A stretch of DNA of 64,000 bases, from positions 2,852,001 through 2,916,000 of the forward strand of contig OX620685.1 of the NCBI GenBank assembly GCA_951635545.1, in the 5' to 3' direction. The notes below the pieces were generated by a model. It was not told where the DNA came from and ran no database searches. It saw nothing but the letters and a program-made list of their open reading frames with translations. This DNA comes from CAG-873 sp910578365. GTDB lineage: Bacteria > Bacteroidota > Bacteroidia > Bacteroidales > Muribaculaceae. Within the stretch, counting starts at the first letter, position 1; each line of letters opens with the position of its first letter. Positions 34,647-43,904 of this stretch are shown here, piece by piece. A program made the translations under genes and the position numbers.

Positions 34647-35788
34647 TGTTTTCTGACGAACTGAAAAAATACTCCTGGGCCGACACCACGGCGCAGATTG
34701 CAGCCATGACTGATGCCGACGTGCGTCGCGCCCTGGCCCGCACCGTGCTGACCGACCGCGACTTCATGGCCCTGATATCGCCCGCAGCCGAGCCGTATCT
34801 CGAATTTATGGCACGCCGTAGCCGGGCAATCACCGAGCAGCGTTTCGGCAAGGTGGTGAGTATGTACATACCCATGTACATAACCAATTCGTGTACCAAC
34901 TCGTGTGTGTACTGCGGTTTCAACCGTCACAACCGCATAGACCGTGTGGTACTTACTCCCGAGCAGATAGAGTGCGAGTGCAAGGCCATAAAGCAGCTCG
35001 GACCCTTTGAGAATCTGCTGCTGGTAACGGGCGAGAACCCGCGTATAGCCGGCGTGGAATATATTGAACAGGCCCTGAAAGTGTGCCGCCCATACTTCAG
35101 CAATCTGTCGATAGAGGTGATGCCGCTTTCGGCCAATGACTATAGCCGCCTGACCCGTGCCGGCCTTAACGGCGTGACCTGTTTTCAGGAAACATACAAC
35201 CGTGAACGCTACAAAATCTATCATCCCGCAGGCATGAAATCGAAATTCGAATGGCGCTGCGACGGCTTCGACCGCATGGGCATGGCCGGAGTGCATAAAA
35301 TAGGCATGGGTGTGCTGATAGGTCTGGAAGATTGGCGTACCGATGTGACCATGATGGCCCGCCATCTGGCCTATCTGCGCAAGAAATACTGGAAGACACG
35401 CTATGCGGTGAACTTCCCGCGCATGCGTCCGTCGGAGTCCGGCTTTCAGCCCAATGTGGTGATGAGCGACCGCGAGCTGGCACAGCTCACCTTTGCCTTC
35501 CGCCTCTTCGACCATGATGTGGACATAAGCTACAGCACCCGCGAAGACCACCGCCTGCGTAATAATATGGCCACACTCGGTGTAACCTCCATGAGCGCCG
35601 GCAGCAAGACCGATCCGGGCGGCTACGCGGTGTATCCGAGTTCGCTGGAGCAGTTTGCCGTGAGCGACCGTACTTCGCCCGGCGAGGTGGCTGCCGACCT
35701 GCGCGCTCTCGGGCGCGAGCCGGTGTGGAAAGACTGGGATGCTGTATTTGACGAAAACTCCGCCCGGGAGGCTGAATACTGCAGTTGA
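34643..35788 (+). CDS. thiH: 2-iminoacetate synthase (radical SAM, tyrosine lyase)
   Basis: 381 residues. ThiH cleaves tyrosine to dehydroglycine for the thiazole ring. The radical-SAM motif is CTNSCVYCGF (about residues 80-89) with MYIPMYITNS before it; further LLLVTGENPRIAGVEYIEQA and FPRMRPSESGF match the family. It overlaps thiG by 4 bp and precedes thiF by 3 bp. A ThiH-type (anaerobic, tyrosine-based) route instead of ThiO fits an anaerobe. Confidence 0.95.
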   Translation: MMFSDELKKYSWADTTAQIAAMTDADVRRALARTVLTDRDFMALISPAAEPYLEFMARRSRAITEQRFGKVVSMYIPMYITNSCTNSCVYCGFNRHNRIDRVVLTPEQIECECKAIKQLGPFENLLLVTGENPRIAGVEYIEQALKVCRPYFSNLSIEVMPLSANDYSRLTRAGLNGVTCFQETYNRERYKIYHPAGMKSKFEWRCDGFDRMGMAGVHKIGMGVLIGLEDWRTDVTMMARHLAYLRKKYWKTRYAVNFPRMRPSESGFQPNVVMSDRELAQLTFAFRLFDHDVDISYSTREDHRLRNNMATLGVTSMSAGSKTDPGGYAVYPSSLEQFAVSDRTSPGEVAADLRALGREPVWKDWDAVFDENSAREAEYCS

Positions 35789-35791
35789 ACC

Positions 35792-36493
35792 ATGGAAGAA
35801 AACGAACGTTACTCGCGCCAGACCATGCTGCGGCAGTTAGGGCCGGAAGGCCAGCGCAGGCTTCTGGAGGCACGTGTGCTTATAGTGGGCGTGGGCGGCC
35901 TGGGCTCTGCTGTCGCCACTTACCTGGCCGGTGCCGGAGTAGGGTATATAGGCCTTGCTGACCACGATGTGGTAAGCATCAGCAATCTACAGCGCCAGAC
36001 ATTGTACTCCGAGGCCCAGACAGGCATGCCAAAGGCCATTGCCGCCGCCGGACGCCTCGCCGCCATAAACTCCGAAATCAGGCTTGAGCCCCTGTGTGAA
36101 GGCTTTACCGAGGCCAACGCTCCGGGGCTGACAGACCGTTTCGACCTCGTTATGGACTGCTGCGACAACTTTGCCACCCGCTACCTTATCGACGATGCCT
36201 GCGCCGCAGCCGGTCGCCGCTGGGTACACGGAGCGCTTAGCGAATTTTCCGGCGAGGTGACGGTGTTCAATCCTGCAGTCGGGTATTGCTATAGCCGCCT
36301 TTATCCCGACCGCGATTACCTCTGTGGCCTGCCTCAGAGAGTAAAAGGCGTGATAGGCGCCGTGGCCGGATACATAGGTTGCCTGCAGGCCTGCGAGGCT
36401 ATAAAACTGATTGCGGGCTTCGGAAAGCCACTTGAAGGCCGGCTGCTGACAGTCGACTGTCTTGAAATGACTACACAAACTATAAATTACTGA
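35792..36493 (+). CDS. thiF: ThiF/MoeB/HesA-family adenylyltransferase
   Basis: 233 residues. E1-like fold: RYSRQTMLRQLGPEGQRRLL at the start, nucleotide-binding VLIVGVGGLGSAVATYLAGA (about 30-49), DHDVVSISNLQRQTLY (about 60-75), and DCCDNFATRYLIDDAC (about 117-132). No CxxC zinc pairs are seen in the short C-terminal part. It adenylates the ThiS C-terminus; the operon location identifies the partner, though the family also serves MoaD. Confidence 0.9.
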   Translation: MEENERYSRQTMLRQLGPEGQRRLLEARVLIVGVGGLGSAVATYLAGAGVGYIGLADHDVVSISNLQRQTLYSEAQTGMPKAIAAAGRLAAINSEIRLEPLCEGFTEANAPGLTDRFDLVMDCCDNFATRYLIDDACAAAGRRWVHGALSEFSGEVTVFNPAVGYCYSRLYPDRDYLCGLPQRVKGVIGAVAGYIGCLQACEAIKLIAGFGKPLEGRLLTVDCLEMTTQTINY

Positions 36494-36496
36494 ACA

Positions 36497-37153
36497 ATGG
36501 AAACGAAATGGAGCATCTCGGCATGGAAAGCCGCCGAGCCGGTTTACGAGGCGATACTCAAACTGCCGTTTATAACCGAACTAAAAGAGGGTACCCTCTC
36601 GGTCGAACGGTTCAATTTCTATATCGGTCAGGACAGCCTGTATATAAATGTATACAGCCGTGTGCTGGCCCATATAGCATCGCGTCTGGCCGATATGACT
36701 CAGGTAGAGGATTTTCTGAAATTCGCCGGCGACGGCGTGTACATGGAGAAGGCTCTGCACTCGCTGTATGTAAGCGACGGGCCACGTGTGATGTCGCCCG
36801 CCTGCCTGCTGTATACTTCGCTGCTCAAAGCACAGGCCTACGACGACGTGGCCGTTGAGGCGGCGTCTATTCTGCCATGCTTCTGGATATACTGGGCTGT
36901 AGGATGCCATATATTCCGGACTGCACGAATCGAGGGCAATCCGTACGCCGACTGGATTAAGGCCTATTCGAACGAGGAATTCGACAAATCGAACGCCCGT
37001 GCGATTGCAATCTGCGACGACCTGGCTGCGCGTGCCTCCGACGAAGTGCGCGCCCGCATGACCGAAATATTCGTGCAGGCAGCCCGAATGGAATGGCTCT
37101 TCTGGCACAGCGCATACAATATGGAGCAGTGGCCTGATGAAATCCGACACTGA
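36497..37153 (+). CDS. tenA: Thiaminase II / aminopyrimidine salvage protein TenA
   Basis: 218 residues, all helical. TenA hydrolyses aminopyrimidine breakdown products of thiamine to HMP. Family features: PFITELKEGTLSVERFNFYIGQDSLYI (in two stretches, about 24-50), the Cys in MSPACLLYTSLL (about 100), and ILPCFWIYWAVG (about 126-137) with the active-site Cys. Its presence beside thiD supports salvage of the pyrimidine half. It starts 3 bp after thiF. Confidence 0.92.
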   Translation: METKWSISAWKAAEPVYEAILKLPFITELKEGTLSVERFNFYIGQDSLYINVYSRVLAHIASRLADMTQVEDFLKFAGDGVYMEKALHSLYVSDGPRVMSPACLLYTSLLKAQAYDDVAVEAASILPCFWIYWAVGCHIFRTARIEGNPYADWIKAYSNEEFDKSNARAIAICDDLAARASDEVRARMTEIFVQAARMEWLFWHSAYNMEQWPDEIRH

Positions 37154-37154
37154 T

Positions 37155-37973
37155 ATGAAACGCTATCATACAGCCCTGACTATAGCCGGCAGCGACCCGT
37201 CGGGCGGTGCCGGCCTCCAGGCCGACCTCAAAACTTTCTCGGCCCTTGGAGTTTACGGCTCCACCGCCGTGGTGGCCGTGGTCGACGAGAACACAGCCGG
37301 AGTGTACGGCGTACATCCAATACCGGTGGAGTTTGTGAAAGGACAGATACGCTCGGTGCTGTCGGATGTCGGCGCTGATGCCGTGAAGATAGGTATGCTG
37401 CACAGCAGCGAGCTGATACTTGGCGTACTCGACACGATGCGCGAGTATCCTCTCCTGCGCGACGTAGTCCTCGACCCGGTGATGGTGGCTACCTCGGGCG
37501 ATCCGCTGCTGCTGCCCGATGCCGCAGGCACCCTGGCCTCGCAACTGATTCCGTACTCGCGTGTGATTACACCCAATCTGCCCGAGGCCGAACTGCTGCT
37601 TGGCCATAAAATAGACGGACAGTCCGACTTCGAAGATGCCGCCCGCTCTCTCTCAGAAACAGGAGGTGGCAAAGTGTCGGTACTGCTCAAGGCCGGACAC
37701 CTCGATAACGCCGAACTGACCGATTATTTTTACAATGCCGAAAGCGGCGAGATGCTTCGCCTGACATCGCCCAGAGTCGTAACCGCCAACACCCACGGTA
37801 CCGGCTGCACACTGTCGTCGGCCATAGCGGCCATGCTTGCACTCGGCTATGACCTCAACGATGCCGTGCGAGGTGCAAAAAAGTATATATCCGACGCCAT
37901 AAAGGCCGGTGCCGACTATCAGATTGGCATCGGCCACGGTCCCGTCCATCACTTCCACCGGTGGTGGAAATGA
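37155..37973 (+). CDS. thiD: Hydroxymethylpyrimidine/phosphomethylpyrimidine kinase
   Basis: 272 residues from ATG at 37155 (MKRYHTALTIAGSDPSGGAG), one base after the tenA stop; an in-frame ATG 18 bp earlier would overlap tenA. ThiD phosphorylates HMP twice to HMP-PP. Seen: AGSDPSGGAGLQADLKT (about 10-26), LDPVMVATSGDPLL (about 115-128) and the anion hole NTHGTGCTLSSAIAAML (about 205-221). Last gene of the thiamine operon. Confidence 0.95.
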   Translation: MKRYHTALTIAGSDPSGGAGLQADLKTFSALGVYGSTAVVAVVDENTAGVYGVHPIPVEFVKGQIRSVLSDVGADAVKIGMLHSSELILGVLDTMREYPLLRDVVLDPVMVATSGDPLLLPDAAGTLASQLIPYSRVITPNLPEAELLLGHKIDGQSDFEDAARSLSETGGGKVSVLLKAGHLDNAELTDYFYNAESGEMLRLTSPRVVTANTHGTGCTLSSAIAAMLALGYDLNDAVRGAKKYISDAIKAGADYQIGIGHGPVHHFHRWWK

Positions 37974-38683
37974 GATTTCACACCAGCGCCTCGATGAAGA
38001 GCATGCACACCACGCCTGCCACCAGGGCGTAGGTGGCCTGCTTCTGGAAGCCGTGCGAGTGGGTTTCGGGTATCATCTCGTCGCTTATCACGTAGAGCAT
38101 GGCGCCGCCTGCCATAGCTAACAGGAAGGGCAGGAAGGCAGCCGAAATGTCGCCGATGAAGTATCCGGCGAATACACCGGCTACCTCCAGCAGCGCCACG
38201 GCAACGCCTATAAGCAAGGTGTTCAGAAAGCGTACTCCGGCCACCAGCAGGGGTGTTATCACCACCATGCCTTCGGGCAGGTTCTGCAGGGCGATTGTAA
38301 AGGCTATCGCCATGGCATTGTCCTGGTCGCCGTTGAACGATACTCCGGTAGCCATGCCTTCGGGTAGCTTGTGCAGGGCTATGGCCATGACGAACAGCAA
38401 GGTGCGGTTGAGCGACGCATTGTTGGCGTGGCGCTCTTCTTCCTTCATACCCGATAGGTGATGCAGGTGGGGTGTAAAGCGGTCGAGCGCTCCAATCAGG
38501 TCCACGCCACAGACTATACCCAGAACTATCTGCCACCATCCGGAGGCCGGAGTCATCTCAATCGATGGCAATATCAGACATACTATCGACGCTGCCAGCA
38601 TCATGCCGGCACAAAATCCCAGAAAAGTGTCGTTCCAGTTGTGAGGTATGCGTTTTATCAGCAGGCCTATGGCGGAGCCTATG

Positions 38684-39839
38684 AACGCGAGTTCGGGATA
38701 AGAACTTTATGATTTTCAACCAAGCAAAAGACAACATAGAGTATTGGGCGGCCTTTCAAGGTCGCCTGATTTATTTGTACAGTTTGGTGTTGTTAATCCC
38801 AGAGGACAAGCTGCCCGTTTGACTCGGGTACCTCAAAGTCGAAGTTCACTTCCGGCTTTGTGGCGAAGAAACAATACGCCCCCATTGCCGCAAGCAGGTT
38901 CATGAGGAAGTTGTGTACACTACGATGGCGGGAGTGGACGAGCTGCGCCACATTCTTCAGCATGTCGTTTATGGATTCGATGATGCTCCTTTTACGAAGC
39001 ATCATCCTGTCATAGAACGGCATGAGACGCTGTTTCATGTTCGAGCGAAGACCTGTCACAATATGTATGCCATCATCCCAAAGATGCCCGAAAAGAGACT
39101 GCGATATATATCCCTTGTCAGCGTATAGTTTTCCAAATACCCTGTCAGTCAGTGTGTCGATGACTGCCTCATTGCGGTCGTCCACATTGGCACGTGTCAA
39201 TACGAAGTTGATCAGTTCCCCTTTTTCGTTACATAGCAGATGCAGCTTGAAGCCTACATACCATCCCATCGTACTCTTACCCTTGGCCGCGATATCCTTG
39301 AAGACTTTCATGTTGAACTGGCGCTTGTTATGAATGACCGGAATGCAGGTGCTGTCCACAAAACTTATTCCCGTGCACTCTCCGAAACATGCAAGTCGCA
39401 GGAACATGGTCATAGCCACAAAACATCGGGGCATGACCTCCACGAAGCGGTTGTAGGAGAATGTCTGCGGAAACAGATGCTTCCAGTGAATGCGCACACA
39501 TCCCAGATAATAGTGCTTGAAGTTTCGGTACGAATTGAAGTGGAAACAGATCAGAATCGTGATGACCTCGGCATCCGACATCATGCGCTTTCTTTTCCGT
39601 TTTGGAGTGTCAGTTGTGGACGGAAGTGCATTTTTTGCCATCTCACCCTCAAATTCTTTGCAGAAATCATCTGCAATACAAAAAATTTCAGTAACTTTAC
39701 TTTCGGTAATCATGATACAGTATTTATTGTTTAGTACCTCTAAATTACTAAATATCAGTAATATTACCAAGAGAATCGGCAACTTTTTTAAGCTGCCGAT
39801 TCAACTTTTTTATGGTGTTCCTTATCCCGAACTCGCGTT
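38684..39839. mobile_element. IS982-family insertion sequence, complete
   Basis: 1156 bp with terminal inverted repeats of about 19 bp (AACGCGAGTTCGGGATAAG at 38684-38702, its complement ending at 39839). ATG at 38681-38683 and 39840-39842 is the 3-bp target duplication. Contains one transposase gene. Because the flanks join without error, the insertion is recent. Confidence 0.88.
38793..39713 (-). CDS. IS982-family transposase
   Basis: 306 residues from ATG at 39713 (MITESKVTEIFCIADDFCKE), the usual N-terminus of the family; the open frame extends 23 codons towards the IS end. DDE residues: FVDSTCIPVIHNKR (about 120), GKLYADKGYISQSLFG (about 190) and MMLRKRSIIESINDMLKN (about 240). Full length and intact. 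Similar elements are common in Bacteroidales such as Porphyromonas. Confidence 0.9.
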   Translation of the reverse strand: MITESKVTEIFCIADDFCKEFEGEMAKNALPSTTDTPKRKRKRMMSDAEVITILICFHFNSYRNFKHYYLGCVRIHWKHLFPQTFSYNRFVEVMPRCFVAMTMFLRLACFGECTGISFVDSTCIPVIHNKRQFNMKVFKDIAAKGKSTMGWYVGFKLHLLCNEKGELINFVLTRANVDDRNEAVIDTLTDRVFGKLYADKGYISQSLFGHLWDDGIHIVTGLRSNMKQRLMPFYDRMMLRKRSIIESINDMLKNVAQLVHSRHRSVHNFLMNLLAAMGAYCFFATKPEVNFDFEVPESNGQLVLWD

Positions 39840-39925
39840 ATGAGCGACGACAGGCCTAATGCTCCGGCACAGAACAGAAGATTGGTAATTTCCATAATGG
39901 ATGTATTGTGCTGTGATTTCATAAA

Positions 39926-39963
39926 AGGCGCGCCCCAACCATGCGGTTGCAGGCACGCCTTTT
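39926..39963 (-). terminator. Terminator after rubrerythrin
   Basis: Imperfect stem (AAAAGGCGCGCC with GGCACGCCTTTT, plus inner CAACC/GGTTG) in the gap 3' of the rubrerythrin gene, with a T-run on the minus strand. Confidence 0.7.
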
Positions 39964-39986
39964 TCTATTGATAAGTCTGAGAACGT

Positions 39987-40571
39987 TTATTCGAAGTCCA
40001 TGGCCATGTAGTGCTGGTATGGATGGTCGCATGCCGGGCACACAGCCGGTGGCTCGGTACCTTCGTATTCGTAGCCACATTCCAGGCACTGCCACTTGAT
40101 GGCTTTTTTGCGTTTCCACACGGTGCCTTTCTTTACCTGGTCGAGATACCACAGAAAGTGTTCGCGGTGTCGCTTTTCAATTTCGGCTATGGCGCGAAAG
40201 TGTTCGGCGATTTTGGTGAATCCTTCTTCGTCGGCCACTTTAGCGGCTGCGATATACTGCTCGATACCCTCGGCTTCTTCCTCGGCAGCGGCTGTGGCCA
40301 GATTTTCGGCTGTATTGCCTATCACGCCGGCGTCGGGGTCGATTGTCACATTTACTTTTCCGCCTTCAAGGAGTTTGAAGAATACTTTGCCGTGGTGGAT
40401 TTCGTTTTCTGCTGTTTCGCGGAATACTTGGCCTATGGGGTAATATTCTTCTTTGTCGGCCTGTTTGGCGTAATAGGTGTATCGGGTATAAGCCGCAGAT
40501 TCGCTGATATAGGCTTTTACCAGATTCGCTTCGGTTTTTGTGCCTTTAATGCTTTTCTTTGCTTTTGCCAT
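39987..40571 (-). CDS. rbr: Rubrerythrin
   Basis: 194 residues from ATG at 40571 (MAKAKKSIKGTKTEANLVKA). The N-terminal ferritin-like domain has the paired ExxH motifs of the diiron site (ETAENEIHHGKVFF at about 53-66, EIEKRHREHFLWYL at about 125-138), and the C-terminus is a rubredoxin-like domain with CLECGYEY and CPACDHPY (about 160-185). It reduces hydrogen peroxide in anaerobes, with NADH-linked electron donors. Transcribed alone; the upstream 60 bp to glmM hold its start region. Confidence 0.95.
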   Translation of the reverse strand: MAKAKKSIKGTKTEANLVKAYISESAAYTRYTYYAKQADKEEYYPIGQVFRETAENEIHHGKVFFKLLEGGKVNVTIDPDAGVIGNTAENLATAAAEEEAEGIEQYIAAAKVADEEGFTKIAEHFRAIAEIEKRHREHFLWYLDQVKKGTVWKRKKAIKWQCLECGYEYEGTEPPAVCPACDHPYQHYMAMDFE

Positions 40572-40632
40572 GATGTTATAGTATTGTAAGTTTAGGAATA
40601 TGCAACTATAACAACATGGCAAATAATTTGGT

Positions 40633-42018
40633 TCAGCACATGGACAGTATGACGTCTTTGACCGACCGGGCCAGCTCGGCGGCCAAAGCGTCGGTGTGGG
40701 CCTCGGCGTACACGCGGATTATCGGCTCGGTGTTTGATTTGCGCAGGTGTACCCAGCTGTCGGCGAAGTCGATTTTCACGCCGTCGATATCAGTGATGCG
40801 TTCACCGGCATATTTTGCTTTTACGGCAAGCAGGAGTGCGTCGACATCAAGTTCGGGCTTGAGCTCTACTTTGGTTTTGTGGATGGAGTAGGCGGGGTAG
40901 GTGGCGCGGAGTTCGCTTACGCTTTTACCGCTCTTGGCCAGCAGGGTAAGGAAGAGAGCCACGCCCACTAATGCGTCGCGGCCATAGTGCGAGGCGGGGT
41001 ATATCACGCCGCCGTTGCCTTCGCCGCCGATAACGGCGCCGGTGCGCTTCATTTCGGTTGTTACGTTCACTTCACCTACTGCGGCGGCTGTGTAGGTGCA
41101 GCCCAGGGCTTCGGTTACATCGCGCAGGGCGCGGGTGGAGCTGAGGTTGCTTACGGTTGAGCCGGGGGTGTGGCGCAGCACATAGTCGGCAATCGATACG
41201 AGTGTGTATTCTTCGCCGAACATTTCGCCGCCGTTCTGAATTATGGCCAGACGGTCCACGTCGGGGTCTACCACGAAGCCTACGTCGGCACCGCTACTGC
41301 GCATCAGTTCGGATATGCCGGTAAGGTTCTCGGGTATGGGCTCGGGATTGTGGGCGAAGTGGCCGTTGGGTTCGCAGTTGAGTTCGATTATATTTTCCAC
41401 GCCCAAGGCACGCAGCAGCTGTGGTATGATTAGGCCGCCTACCGAATTGACAGCATCGACTGCCACGGTGAAGTGTGCGTTGCGTATGGCTTCCGTGTCT
41501 ACCAGGTCGAGGGCAAGAACCTGCTCGATGTGGCGGCGGTTGTATGTGGTATTGGCCGATTCGTGGCCCAGCTGGTCGACTTCGGCGAATTTATATTCGC
41601 TTTCGTCGGCTATCCGCAGCACTTCCTTACCTTCGGCGTCGTTGAGGAATTCGCCTTTGGCGTTGAGCAGTTTCAGCGCATTCCACTGGCGGGGATTGTG
41701 CGAGGCTGTGAGTATGAGGCCACCCTGTGCGTTCTCGGCCACTACGGCTATTTCGGTGGTAGGGGTGGAGGCAAGTCCTATGTTGACTACGTCGCATCCG
41801 ATAGCCTTGAGGGTACCGCATACGAGGTCGCATACCATATCGCCCGATAGGCGGGCGTCGCGGCCTACTACGATTACGCAGCGCCGGCCTTCGTTGGCGC
41901 GTTTGATGAATGTGGCATAGGCGGCAGTGAATTTTACAATGTCCAGCGGAGTAAGTCCGCAGCCGGGCTCGGCGCCAATGGTACCTCGGATGCCCGATAT
42001 CGATTTAATCAGTGGCAT
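40633..42018 (-). CDS. glmM: Phosphoglucosamine mutase / phosphohexomutase
   Basis: 461 residues, alpha-D-phosphohexomutase superfamily: the phosphoserine loop LTASHNPRQWNALK (about 103-116), metal loop FVVDPDVDRLAII (about 240-252), sugar loop GGEGNGGVIYP (about 325) and phosphate loop RKSNTEPIIRVYAEA (about 430-444). GlmM turns glucosamine-6-P into glucosamine-1-P for UDP-GlcNAc; Bacteroidota members of this length are usually annotated as such, but another hexose phosphate is possible. It is the first gene after a 60-bp gap from DUF4827 (same strand). Confidence 0.88.
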   Translation of the reverse strand: MPLIKSISGIRGTIGAEPGCGLTPLDIVKFTAAYATFIKRANEGRRCVIVVGRDARLSGDMVCDLVCGTLKAIGCDVVNIGLASTPTTEIAVVAENAQGGLILTASHNPRQWNALKLLNAKGEFLNDAEGKEVLRIADESEYKFAEVDQLGHESANTTYNRRHIEQVLALDLVDTEAIRNAHFTVAVDAVNSVGGLIIPQLLRALGVENIIELNCEPNGHFAHNPEPIPENLTGISELMRSSGADVGFVVDPDVDRLAIIQNGGEMFGEEYTLVSIADYVLRHTPGSTVSNLSSTRALRDVTEALGCTYTAAAVGEVNVTTEMKRTGAVIGGEGNGGVIYPASHYGRDALVGVALFLTLLAKSGKSVSELRATYPAYSIHKTKVELKPELDVDALLLAVKAKYAGERITDIDGVKIDFADSWVHLRKSNTEPIIRVYAEAHTDALAAELARSVKDVILSMC

Positions 42019-42078
42019 GTTATGTGTGTATGTGATGGATTATTTTATGTTGTTTTTGCTACAGGAAGTGTGCTGCTG

Positions 42079-42657
42079 TCAGATTTTGGGTCTGAAGTAG
42101 CGCAGGTGGTAGAGGTAGGGAATCACATTGGCTTCTTCGTCGGTAAAGCCGTAGCGCGATTTTACAACCAGATTTACCTCGCAGTCTACCGGCAGGTAGT
42201 TGAGCGGAGTCTGTATGCCTGCGCCCCACTGGGCCGATGAAGCCAGCTGGTAGTTCTGATAGCGGAACGATGCGTTGATAAGGCTGAGGTCGTCTTCATT
42301 GCCCCACGATGAACTGAATGTGCCTGTGGACGAATCGTACGAGCGCATGTCGTAGCGCATAAAGCGGAAATATATCAGTTCGTCGTTTTTTACTTTATTG
42401 TCTTTGGTGCCGGGGTTGATTACCTGCATGTACATGTTGCCGTCTTCGTCGATTTTGTAGTAAGGAGCGTCCTTGCCGGTGATGAACACGGTGTCGGCGG
42501 GTACCTGCGGTATTACGATATTGTCGACAAGAAAGTTGTTGATGTAGTGGGCTTCATCGTTGAGCAGTTCGGCGTACGACTTGTTGTCGTCGCAGCTGCC
42601 TAAGCCCAGCGACGCTGCGGCCAGCATTACGGCCGCAAGTGTTTTTGCTGATTTCAT
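42079..42657 (-). CDS. DUF4827 family lipoprotein
   Basis: 192 residues from ATG at 42657 (MKSAKTLAAVMLAAASLGLG), chosen because its ATGA overlaps the nrnA stop; the longer frame starts 12 bp earlier. Lipobox SLGLGSC then DDNKSYAELLNDE. Features of DUF4827: DAPYYKIDEDGNMYMQV and MRYDMRSYDSSTG. It resembles FKBP-like folds in Bacteroidota only by shape. It is coupled to nrnA and followed by glmM 60 bp later; the function is unknown. Confidence 0.82.
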   Translation of the reverse strand: MKSAKTLAAVMLAAASLGLGSCDDNKSYAELLNDEAHYINNFLVDNIVIPQVPADTVFITGKDAPYYKIDEDGNMYMQVINPGTKDNKVKNDELIYFRFMRYDMRSYDSSTGTFSSSWGNEDDLSLINASFRYQNYQLASSAQWGAGIQTPLNYLPVDCEVNLVVKSRYGFTDEEANVIPYLYHLRYFRPKI

Positions 42658-43700
42658 ATTTCGGTGCATGATTTATCGATGTATAGTTCGCGGTTGCGCT
42701 TCAGAAGGCTGCGGAATAGCTCGGCGCACTGCTCGAGGCTGCCCCGGTATTCGCCGCCGGCGGCATTGCGGTGGCCTCCGCCGCCAAAGTATTCGTTGCA
42801 GAGTTTGTCGACCGGAAAGTCGCCAACACTTCGCATCGACACTTTCACGTAGCCGTCTTCTTCGCGCAGGAAGCAGCTGTACACTACTCCGGGTATGGCC
42901 AGCGGACGGTTCACCAGAGCCTCGGTATCGCCTTTGCTGTAGTGGAAGCGGTTGAGCTCCTCGCGCGACAGTGTAATCAGGGCGGCATGTTCGTCGGCGA
43001 AGAGTTCCATTTTTTCGGCCAGCGCGTATCCGTTGATGCGCAGCGAACTTTCGCTGAAAGTGTTGAACAGGCGTTTGTAGAGTATGTCTTTGTTGGCGCC
43101 TTTTTTCAGTAGCTCGCTTACTATGATGTATATTTCGGGGTCTGAGGCGTTGTAAGAGAAGTTGCCTGTATCGGTCATCATGCCGGCCAGAATCAGTTCG
43201 GCGGCTGTTTTGTCGATAAGGTCGAAAAGCTCCAGACGACATAGAACACGGAACAGCAGCATGCAGGTCGACGACATCTCGGGATGAGAGATGGTCACAT
43301 CGGTGAAGTCGGCCGGGTCGAGATGGTGGTCGATGAGTACTTTGGGCGACTTCGATGCGTTCAGGGCTGTGGCCAGGCGGTCAATGCGGCTCGGGGCGTT
43401 GAAGTCGAGGCAAAATACCACATCGGCGTCGCAGAATAGTGTGCGGGCGTAGTCGGAGTATCGGTTGCCGTCGACTATGTCCTTGGCTCCCGGCAGGAAC
43501 TGCAAATTGGCCGACACGCTGTCGGGGGTGATGACCTTGGCGTCGATGCTCATGTTCATAAGCACGCGGCACAGGGCCAGCGACGAGCCGAGGGCATCGC
43601 CGTCGGGGCTGATATGGCAGGTTATGACTGCCTTGGTGGCGTGTTCGAGCAACTGCTTCAGGCGTGCAATCTGCTTCTGGTCTATTATTCGTTTTATCAT
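42654..43700 (-). CDS. nrnA: DHH-DHHA1 phosphoesterase (NrnA-like nano-RNase/pAp phosphatase)
   Basis: 348 residues. DHH-family motifs: CHISPDGDALGSSLAL (about 30-45), FCLDFNAPSR with metal-binding Asp (about 97-106), the signature VLIDHHLDP (about 118-126), and GMMTDTGNFSY (about 170-180); the C-terminal DHHA1 domain ends with FGGGGHRNAAGG (about 310-321). NrnA-type enzymes degrade 2-5-nt RNAs and dephosphorylate pAp. A TAACTTTG box on the minus strand (43727-43720) lies 20 bp upstream of the start. Confidence 0.92.
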   Translation of the reverse strand: MIKRIIDQKQIARLKQLLEHATKAVITCHISPDGDALGSSLALCRVLMNMSIDAKVITPDSVSANLQFLPGAKDIVDGNRYSDYARTLFCDADVVFCLDFNAPSRIDRLATALNASKSPKVLIDHHLDPADFTDVTISHPEMSSTCMLLFRVLCRLELFDLIDKTAAELILAGMMTDTGNFSYNASDPEIYIIVSELLKKGANKDILYKRLFNTFSESSLRINGYALAEKMELFADEHAALITLSREELNRFHYSKGDTEALVNRPLAIPGVVYSCFLREEDGYVKVSMRSVGDFPVDKLCNEYFGGGGHRNAAGGEYRGSLEQCAELFRSLLKRNRELYIDKSCTEI

Positions 43701-43827
43701 TGACTGTGTTATTAATCCACAAAGTTACGAAAAATTTACCGGAATGTATTCCGCTTTCACACTTTTTACAAAATACCGCCTACGCGCGTGTTGGCGTAAT
43801 TTTAATCTATAAATCCGGGTGGCAATG

Positions 43828-43863
43828 CCGATAGGGCACGGCGTCCCTGCCGTGCCCTATCGG
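43828..43863 (-). terminator. Hairpin after the DUF3298 gene
   Basis: Perfect 15-bp stem (43828-43842 with 43849-43863) and a 6-nt loop in the 204-bp gap between the DUF3298 gene and nrnA. There is no strong T-run, so it could also be a short palindromic repeat. GGCAAT/ATTGCC words next to it repeat around the stem. Confidence 0.6.
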
Positions 43864-43904
43864 CCGGATGGCAATTGCCATGTGAAAAATATAGTCTTAA
43901 CGAA

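Larger units (their letters stand above)
37978..39895 (-). pseudogene. ZIP-family metal transporter, split by an IS982-type element
   Basis: The first 19 codons (MEITNLLFCAGALGLSSLI, ATG at 39895) are left of the insertion in gene direction; the rest lies at 37978-38683. Removing the IS (38684-39839) and one copy of the 3-bp duplication joins them exactly in frame (SSLIGSAIGLLIKR). The rebuilt protein has about 250 residues, eight hydrophobic segments and the ZIP metal site: ALHKLPEGMATG and ALQNLPEGMVV, both HxxPE- or NxxPEG-type. ZIP proteins import zinc or other divalent ions. The remaining 3' part has an internal ATG (38604) but lacks the first helices, so it is very likely inactive. It is convergent with thiD (4-bp gap). 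Confidence 0.88.

Noticed and set aside
34193..35551. Minus-strand frame of 452 codons
   Set aside because: Antisense to thiG and thiH, both with full motif sets.
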